DNA of 5,797 nucleotides from assembly GCA_002471345.1 (NCBI GenBank), contig DKPS01000009.1, positions 1 to 5,797 of the forward strand, written 5' to 3'. The position numbers were made by a program, and so were the translations under genes. Shown here one piece after another: positions 1 to 4,907 of the stretch (positions within the stretch are counted from its first letter, which is position 1; each line of letters opens with the position of its first letter). Source of the stretch: Saprospiraceae bacterium UBA7328 (lineage in GTDB: Bacteria; Bacteroidota; Bacteroidia; Chitinophagales; Saprospiraceae). The notes under the pieces were generated by a model. It did no database searches and had not been told where the DNA came from. It saw only the letters and a list, made by a program, of their open reading frames with translations.

Positions 1-291
1 TCTTAAGAATAGCAAGGCTTCACTTAGAGTTGTCTGACCTTTGGTGGAAAGTAACAAGCAGATAAATAACCGAATTACCTCAATACGTTCTCTCGCTTCC
101 TGTAACACTTCCTTTTTATCTTTTCGACTATTAGCTCGATAAATCAAGGTCAGAAGTTCTATCGTCTCCTTCTTCAGGCTCTCACCCAATGTATATTTAT
201 ATTCTTTTTTAAAATGGCTACTAAATTCAAAAATCGAGATTAATAGATCATAGCTCGCCTTATATACCGGTAATTCTTGATGTAAACCCAT
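1..291 (-). CDS. avd: DGR accessory protein Avd (four-helix bundle), 3' end beyond window
   Basis: An open minus-strand frame starts with ATG at 291-289 and runs 97 codons to the window edge without a stop. It begins MGLHQELPVYKASYDLL and contains KEYKYTLGESLKKETIELL followed by IYRANSRKDKK, a pattern I recognise from Avd, the four-helix-bundle accessory protein of diversity-generating retroelements. The protein is almost wholly helical and rich in Lys and Arg. Known Avd proteins are about 110-130 residues, form pentameric barrels, bind the retroelement reverse transcriptase and template RNA, and are needed for mutagenic homing. Only the last helix should be missing here. The gene starts 83 bp after the stop of a FISUMP-type variable protein, which is the classic target-avd order. 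The related four-helix proteins encoded in 23S rRNA intervening sequences are the main alternative, but the neighbour argues for Avd. No Shine-Dalgarno sequence is visible. Confidence 0.88.
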   Translation of the reverse strand, partial: MGLHQELPVYKASYDLLISIFEFSSHFKKEYKYTLGESLKKETIELLTLIYRANSRKDKKEVLQEARERIEVIRLFICLLLSTKGQTTLSEALLFLR

Positions 292-302
292 CTGAAAAAT
301 TA

Positions 303-326
303 AATTCGACCGCTTACGCGGTAATT
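303..326 (-). repeat. Second hairpin: 5-bp GC-rich stem, 4-nt loop, before avd
   Basis: ACCGC at 309-313 and GCGGT at 318-322 pair around a TTAC loop. AATT at 303-306 and AATT at 323-326 can extend the stem across a two-base bulge. It lies 11 bp upstream of the avd ATG. It could be part of the DGR target-recognition structure or affect avd translation; the sequence does not say which. Confidence 0.5.
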
Positions 327-342
327 AAAATAGTCAAACAAG

Positions 343-363
343 TCCTGACCGCAAGCGTCAGGA
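343..363 (-). repeat. Perfect 7-bp inverted repeat just past the variable region
   Basis: TCCTGAC at 343-349 and GTCAGGA at 357-363 are perfect reverse complements around a 7-nt loop. The element begins 11 bp beyond the stop codon of the variable gene. In the Bordetella phage DGR, a hairpin or cruciform just downstream of the variable region promotes target recognition; this element has a similar position, so a comparable role is inferred. No U-tract follows it on the minus strand, making a terminator less likely. Confidence 0.6.
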
Positions 364-377
364 TAGCCAAATTGTCA

Positions 378-552
378 ATCCCTGAGACAACGAACAGAAA
401 AACCAAACCCCTTAAAGTTATTGTACCTGCCTACAACGTCACTGTTATAGTCCAGATCGCGGAACCAGGCATTAGCTGTATTGAACTCAGTAGAACTCCA
501 CCAGTAGCCGAAGTTGCCAATGACGTCGAATGAGCCACTTGTAGTTACGGAA
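378..552 (-). repeat. Putative DGR variable region (VR)
   Basis: The 3' end of the target gene has many NNC/NNT codons where FISUMP relatives have Asn: TTC, TAC, GAC, GTC, GGC, GAT and AGT at 550-552, 541-543, 525-527, 522-524, 510-512, 504-506, 483-485, 462-464, 456-458, 450-452, 438-443 and 423-431. These alternate with fixed structural codons (TGG TGG, GGC, CGC, CTG). This is the signature of adenine-directed mutagenesis of AAC/AAT codons in a template repeat. The last 30 bp (about 378-407 on the minus strand) are poor in A and encode the invariant GFSVRCLRD, suitable for an initiation-of-mutagenic-homing segment. Boundaries are estimates because the template repeat is outside the window. 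Confidence 0.7.
537..540 (-). other. +1 frameshift inside the variable region
   Basis: Upstream reads GGC TTC CGT AAC TAC; downstream reads GGC TCA TTC GAC GTC ATT GGC in another frame. Four bases (AAGT) occupy the place of one codon, expected to be an Asn-type codon. Removing one base restores the family pattern GGFRNY-x-GSFDVIGNFGYWWSSTE. Confidence 0.85.
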
Positions 553-903
553 GCCGCCCGGAAGCCCTGCAAATCCACTTTCATTGGTGGCTCCTGTATT
601 TGGTGAATTCCAATGTGCTAGTCCAGACTCTTTCATTTTACCTCCTGCCACACTTACCCCTCCTAAATAGGTCGTGAGCGTTGCCCACTCCGTGTCTGTG
701 GGCACGTCCCAGCCCACAGGGCAAACATTCAGACTGTTTGTATCTGCAACTGTATAGTAATTATATAATGCCCCATAGTCAGAAGACCCATTATCATACC
801 ACGTATATGCGGGTGTTGATAGATTTGTCCAGGCTGTATTATCAATCACCTGTGGGATAGCTGTGCCATCGTTGTAACGGGTTACACGGAGATTCTCTGC
901 CAT

Positions 904-906
904 CTA
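904..906 (-). other. In-frame TAG replacing conserved Trp codon
   Basis: The frame reads ACA CAA ACC TAG ATG GCA GAG. FISUMP proteins have a Trp directly before MAENL, so TAG is one base from the expected TGG. The frame is the same on both sides, so this is a nonsense change and not a gene boundary. Confidence 0.85.
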
Positions 907-1202
907 GGTTTGTGTCCCTATTGTCACTATCTCATATCTATTGTTGTCTATGTCTTTTACGCCTTGTAAAGCCTCCACTTCAGCCTCCAATGACGCTACT
1001 GTGCTCTCTAATAAATCTACATATGCCTTCGTAGCTGCATCCTGTGCAGATATTGGGTCTGCTACGTTCTTGATCAGCCCAGAGCTTACATCTATTGAGT
1101 CTGCTTTGAAGCCACCTTCCACTTCTCCATTTTGACTAAATGTAAGTAAGGGACTCAACAGGGCTAAGAAAATATAAAAGTGCTTTTTCATAATTTGATT
1201 TT

Positions 1203-1217
1203 TTAGTTTGTCGAAAT
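1203..1217 (-). other. Junction between truncated cyclase and DGR segment
   Basis: Cyclase homology ends at the Ile codon 1217-1215. The following bases (TCGACAAACTAAAAAATC) have no counterpart in the family and lead into the signal peptide of the DGR target at 1191. No terminal inverted repeat or target-site duplication can be recognised with only one side visible. Confidence 0.6.
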
Positions 1218-2252
1218 ATACTGATTTATAAATCCATTTTGATTATTGATACTAGGACCTATTCTCTGATTCAAAGAATTCACAAATTCAAAACTCTCTT
1301 CTGGAGACATGTTTTCACTCAGTGAAGTGAATCCTCTAATATCACTAAAAAACACAGTGACTTCTTTCTCAACACTATCTCCTAATGTTACATCAGTAAT
1401 CTGATTATATCCTAGGTTTTTAATGAATTCGTTGGGCACAAAAAGGCTTGTCACTTCATGCAATGCCCGAATTGCTGCTTCTTTCTCACGGGCATCTCTT
1501 ATATTTTGTTCAAATAAACGAGCACTTTCTATTGCCCCCGCAGTCTGTAGAGACAAGGTAGAAAGTAGTTTTAGGTCTGCAGCCATATATCTATTCCCAC
1601 CTTTGGCAGTGAGTACAATTACTCCAAGATTATGTTTTTGAGCCTTAAGAGGTGAGTAAAGAATAGAAATGATCTTACCATTCTCCATTTTGTAATCATT
1701 AATGATTCCACCTCCTTCTTTCTCTGCTAATTTTTGGTAAAAGGCTTCAGGATTTAATGACTCATTATTTTCTATTTCTGTTCCATAAGATGCCAGAATA
1801 TTTAGTTTTTGGTCTCCATTTGAATTGGAAATTACAAGTGCACCATCTGAAATTATTAGAGATATAGCTTCATCTATTGTCAATTTAGAAATCTCTTTTT
1901 GATCGATTACTTCTGCAAGTTTACTAGTGAAATTATACATTAAGTTCACCTCCTTATACAAGTCTAGAACCTCGGTCCCAAGCTTTCTTCTCTCGTCTTC
2001 TCGCCTTACTAGGAACTGTAAGAAATCAGCTACTGGCTTAGCTGCTTGACTACCATATAGTGTTCCAATATCTATCCCTTGGTGCTGAATTTTATGATAG
2101 ATCTTATTAGCAGATTTTACATTGCCAATAATAGCCTTGTTTTGTTCATCAGTAATTACTATCTCTTCTCCTGATTGATCAATCATCTGAAGAAGAATAT
2201 CAGAAATCTCTTGATCTCTTCCTATAATTTTTTTTATACTAATTTTTCTCAA
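1203..2252 (-). pseudogene. GAF-domain class III adenylate/guanylate cyclase, truncated in the catalytic domain
   Basis: The 349-codon frame has an N-terminal PAS-like sensory stretch (about 28-85, EEIVITDEQNKAIIGN), a linker helix, a GAF domain (about 105-248), a signalling helix (AREKEAAIRALHEV) and the first half of a class III cyclase domain: FVPNEFIKNLG, then VTVFFSDIRGFTSLSE with metal-binding Asp304, then NGFINQYI. At that point the family continues with Gly-Asp-Ala, carrying the second metal-binding Asp, plus about 100 more residues. Here it ends with S-T-N and TAA, and the DGR target gene starts 11 bp later, so the rest is absent, not frameshifted. A product that makes cAMP or cGMP is therefore unlikely. 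The start appears to be TTG at 2252-2250; in-frame TAA at 2270-2268 rules out a much longer N-terminus, and the first ATG is codon 23. It lies 20 bp after the response regulator, as in an operon. Confidence 0.82.
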
Positions 2253-2272
2253 AATATTTTCTAAAATTTACG

Positions 2273-2656
2273 CTAAGCTAAACCAAGAATAGTCATAGCT
2301 CTATTTTTGATTGTACCTGGGTCAAATGGTTTTGTCATATACTCATTCGCTCCAGCATTCAGTCCTTTTTCTCTATCTGCATCCTGGCCTTTAGCAGTAA
2401 GTAGAACAATATGTAATTTTTCCATATTCAATTCCTTTTTAACTTTTTCACAAACTTCAAAGCCATTCATTTTTGGCATCATCACATCGAGAAAAACAAG
2501 TTGAGGCTTTTCTTTGGAAATGATATCAAAAGCTTCTTGTCCATTTGTTGCCACTAATATTTCTACATCTTCATCCTCTAAATCTTCTAATGTCTGTTCT
2601 AAGAGCATACGTATATGTGGCTCGTCATCAACAATTAATAATTTCAAATCCTCCAT
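2273..2656 (-). CDS. Single-domain response regulator (CheY-like receiver)
   Basis: This intact 127-residue protein is a lone receiver domain. It shows the acidic pair Asp10-Asp11 (LLIVDDEPHIR), phospho-acceptor Asp57 (LVFLDVMMPKMNGFEV), switch Thr87 (VLLTAKG) and conserved Lys109 (YMTKPFDP). There is no DNA-binding or enzymatic output domain, so it probably works as a phosphate shuttle or through protein-protein contact. It sits 82 bp after the hybrid kinase and 20 bp before the cyclase gene, so the kinase is a plausible phosphodonor and the cyclase a plausible partner; both links are inferred from context. ATG at 2656-2654 is followed by GGAGG, which lies inside the coding sequence, and no ribosome binding site is evident upstream. 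The gene is complete and ordinary in composition compared with the kinase. Confidence 0.93.
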   Translation of the reverse strand: MEDLKLLIVDDEPHIRMLLEQTLEDLEDEDVEILVATNGQEAFDIISKEKPQLVFLDVMMPKMNGFEVCEKVKKELNMEKLHIVLLTAKGQDADREKGLNAGANEYMTKPFDPGTIKNRAMTILGLA

Positions 2657-2682
2657 TTAGTTTCTAAATTTTATAGCCACCG

Positions 2683-2701
2683 CCACTTCATTTGAAGGTG
2701 G
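2683..2701 (-). repeat. Imperfect hairpin between kinase and response regulator
   Basis: CCACTTCA at 2683-2690 pairs with TGAAGGTGG at 2693-2701 with one bulged base and a 2-nt loop as drawn; a slightly larger loop is more realistic. It lies in the 82-bp gap. No T-tract follows on the minus strand, so a full intrinsic terminator is not supported; attenuation or mRNA processing is possible. Confidence 0.35.
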
Positions 2702-2738
2702 TCATGATAAAAATTGGTTTTTATATTTAAGTATAGGA

Positions 2739-4907
2739 TCATGCTCCAATTTGGGCGTCTTTTCCAATTAATTTTTCAATCTCTTTCATGAGCTTTTTAA
2801 TATCTATAGGTTTGGTCAAGTATGCATCTATTCCAAGATTGGACACCCGTTGCTTATCATCTACAATCGATAAAACAATGATCGGCATATCTTTAGTTTT
2901 AGGATCACTTTTTAAAATTGCAGCAACATCGAATCCATTGATTTCAGGCATCATGACATCTAGTATTACCAAGTCAGGTTGATGAGTACGAACACTTTCT
3001 ACAGCCTGTTTTCCATCTTCAACCTCTTTTATAATATATCCGAATTCTGAAATTTCTTGACGCAACAAGTTTCTAATTTCAGGTTCATCGTCAACTATTA
3101 ATATGGTTTTTTGTCCGTTGTTCTTAGTTTCACTTTGTGTATTCGCTTCCTCAGCAGATCTTTGTCGACTAGCCTTCTTTGGATCATCAATAGGAAGATC
3201 AAATATGAATGTACTTCCTTTATCTAGTTCACTATCTACCCATATCTTTCCCCCATGGTATTCCACTATTTCTTTACAAATTGGTAGTCCTAAACCCGTT
3301 CCTTTTGGTTTGTCTGTTAAGGTGTCACCGACCTGTTTGAATTTCTCAAATACGTTATCTTGATCAGTTTTGGCAATTCCAATTCCTGAATCTTTGACAC
3401 TTATCTGTATAGATCCATCTTTCGACATCACTTTAATCGTAATATCTCCTTCATCCGTGAATTTTACAGCGTTAGAAATTAAATTGATCATGACCTGAAT
3501 TAATCTGTCATTGTCACCCAAAATTTTAGGCAAATTCTGTTCTATTTCTACATGAAGTGGTAATGACTTTTGTTCGAATAGAGATGAAGTAGCGTCTGTA
3601 GCTTGATTAATAACGGTGGAAATAGAAAGTTCCTGCATATTCCAATCCAATCGTCCAGCTTCTATTTTGACCAAATCCAAAACAGTATTAATCAATGTTG
3701 TCAATCTTTCACCTTCAGATATGACAATATCGAGATTCTGAATCACTTGTACTTTGGCTCTTTTGGTTTTTTTCTCATCGCTCACTACAAAAGGCAATAC
3801 GCGTTCTTCTAACTTCTCCTTTATTATTTTAGCAAAGCCAATCACGGATGTCAATGGGGTACGTAATTCATGACTCACAGTGGATAAGAAGGTACTTTTT
3901 GCTTCACTGGCTTGTTCGGCTTGTGCTCTAGCTTTTTCTGCATCTTCAAATAACCATGCATTATGAATTGCAATACCGACATTTGCAGCTATAGTCTCTA
4001 ATAAATGGGTGTCAGAATCTGAAAAACGTCCAACCTCTTTTGTACTTTGTACACTAAGTACTCCTAAAACCTCATCATTATAGAATACGGGCACACCCAG
4101 ATATGATGTTGCTTCAATACCAATTCTCTTAATACCGAGCTTATCATTCCTAAGTTGAACATCTTTATTGATAAGTCGTGACTCTTTTGTCTCAATAATT
4201 TTTGAAGTTAGTCCTTCTCCATATTTCATTGGAGCCATATCGTCGCCATATTGATAGGGAAAACTGATGATATTAGTAACTTTGTCAATCATAGCTATGT
4301 ATACAATATCTGCCCTAAACAATTCCTGTAGATTGTCTCCAATTCTTTTAAATAGCGTTTCTAGATCAAGGTTAGAAGTCATTGCCTGACTGACACTATT
4401 CACAATACTCATTTGATTTGCCTGTTGCTTGGTTTCTTCAAAAAGGCGTGTGTTTTCAATCGCAATGCTTAAGCTGTTCACCAATGTTTCTAAGAGTTCC
4501 ACATCGGATTCGTTATATGCATTTTCTTTATCCAAATTTTGAAGACTTACATTGCCAATTAACTTTGTGCCTGTGATAATAGGCATGAAGATCGCAGATT
4601 TTGGATATTTCCACTTGAGTTCATCTTCATTCAAGAAATCATGAATATAGTCTTTGAAGTTTTTGTTTATTAATATTGGAGCTTTATGCTCAATTACATG
4701 TTTTGTAAAATTGTCAAAAGGCCTTGGTTTAATAGAAAAAGTTTGGCCTCCACGACTTGAATAATTGAAATGTTCAATATTTTCCGTGTGGTCAAAAGTG
4801 CTGATTACTATGGTCTGGGCATCTACATTATCTTGTAAACTATCTCCAAGAAATTCAAATATTGCTTGAATGTTGGATTGCTTGACTAGTCCTTCTTGAA
4901 TCTTATT
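2739..4907 (-). CDS. Hybrid sensor histidine kinase, C-terminal part (GAF-GAF-HisKA-HATPase-REC), after frameshift
   Basis: This frame continues the upstream sensor once one missing base near 4905-4907 is restored. It is open from KIQEGLVKQSN (4904 onward) to TGA at 2739-2741. In order it encodes GAF2 (about 4900-4440), GAF3 (about 4409-3945), a linker helix, HisKA with phospho-accepting His at 3870-3872 (STVSHELRTPLTSVIGF), HATPase_c with N box (INLISNAVKF, about 3486-3457), G1 (DSGIGI, about 3392-3375) and G2 (GTGLGL, about 3302-3285), and a receiver with Asp pair in LIVDDEPEIRN, phospho-acceptor Asp at about 2958-2960 (LVILDVMMPEINGF) and Lys in YLTKPI. All catalytic residues are present. 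The receiver uses Ser (VLSIVDD) where Thr is common. It lacks the AraC-type output of classical HTCS proteins, so signal should leave by phosphotransfer, probably to the adjacent single-domain regulator. Translation could begin only at weak internal starts such as TTG 4634, which would cut GAF2. Confidence 0.88.
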   Translation of the reverse strand, partial: NKIQEGLVKQSNIQAIFEFLGDSLQDNVDAQTIVISTFDHTENIEHFNYSSRGGQTFSIKPRPFDNFTKHVIEHKAPILINKNFKDYIHDFLNEDELKWKYPKSAIFMPIITGTKLIGNVSLQNLDKENAYNESDVELLETLVNSLSIAIENTRLFEETKQQANQMSIVNSVSQAMTSNLDLETLFKRIGDNLQELFRADIVYIAMIDKVTNIISFPYQYGDDMAPMKYGEGLTSKIIETKESRLINKDVQLRNDKLGIKRIGIEATSYLGVPVFYNDEVLGVLSVQSTKEVGRFSDSDTHLLETIAANVGIAIHNAWLFEDAEKARAQAEQASEAKSTFLSTVSHELRTPLTSVIGFAKIIKEKLEERVLPFVVSDEKKTKRAKVQVIQNLDIVISEGERLTTLINTVLDLVKIEAGRLDWNMQELSISTVINQATDATSSLFEQKSLPLHVEIEQNLPKILGDNDRLIQVMINLISNAVKFTDEGDITIKVMSKDGSIQISVKDSGIGIAKTDQDNVFEKFKQVGDTLTDKPKGTGLGLPICKEIVEYHGGKIWVDSELDKGSTFIFDLPIDDPKKASRQRSAEEANTQSETKNNGQKTILIVDDEPEIRNLLRQEISEFGYIIKEVEDGKQAVESVRTHQPDLVILDVMMPEINGFDVAAILKSDPKTKDMPIIVLSIVDDKQRVSNLGIDAYLTKPIDIKKLMKEIEKLIGKDAQIGA

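Larger units (their letters stand above)
292..374 (-). other. Target-avd spacer with two inverted repeats
   Basis: This 83-bp spacer between the variable-protein stop codon and the avd start contains no gene. It holds two GC-rich inverted repeats in otherwise AT-rich sequence, listed separately. Neither is followed on the minus strand by a clear T-tract, so the spacer does not look like an intrinsic terminator region and target and avd may be co-transcribed. Confidence 0.6.
375..1191 (-). pseudogene. Secreted FISUMP/C-type-lectin-fold DGR variable protein, interrupted
   Basis: Read through two lesions, this is one gene of about 271 codons. It starts at ATG 1191-1189 with a Sec signal peptide ([20 protein letters not shown], likely cleaved near residue 20). 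Residues 42-59 carry [18 protein letters not shown], a motif common in trimeric tail-fibre-like and surface proteins, followed by a short coiled coil at about 59-76. From about residue 78 comes a FISUMP domain: [60 protein letters not shown] and terminal GFSVRCLRD, with conserved Cys near both ends. Two defects are seen: TAG at 904-906 where the family has Trp (GTQxWMAENL), and one extra base at 537-540, after which the true C-terminus continues in another frame to TGA at 375-377. The C-terminal location of variable codons and adjacent avd identify it as a DGR target, presumably an exported ligand-binding protein. Whether the lesions are biological or sequencing errors is open. Confidence 0.85.

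Noticed and set aside
343..363. Intrinsic terminator after the target gene
   Set aside because: The stem has no following T-tract on the minus strand; position just past the VR fits a DGR hairpin better.
1..374. Template repeat inside the window
   Set aside because: No A-rich (or T-rich on plus strand) near-copy of the variable region is present in this stretch; it must lie outside if it exists.
375..584. Separate 69-residue gene
   Set aside because: Its first 15 or so residues are an out-of-frame reading of the FISUMP domain; the rest is the true C-terminus of the target gene.
487..903. Stand-alone gene starting at ATG 903
   Set aside because: The ATG is the internal Met of the FISUMP motif directly after a TAG in the same frame, and the C-terminus is out-of-frame junk after the frameshift at 537-540.
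1213..1220. Bacteroidota -7 promoter element (TATATTTC) upstream of the target gene
   Set aside because: One mismatch to TAnnTTTG, no convincing -33 element, and the bases encode conserved cyclase residues.
941..3812. Several plus-strand open frames of 64-86 codons (e.g. 3103-3363, 3603-3812)
   Set aside because: They lie antisense to clearly conserved coding sequence and show no recognisable domains.
2739..4634. Kinase starting at 4634
   Set aside because: The start would be a TTG in the middle of GAF2; homology extends upstream without a break to about 4907.
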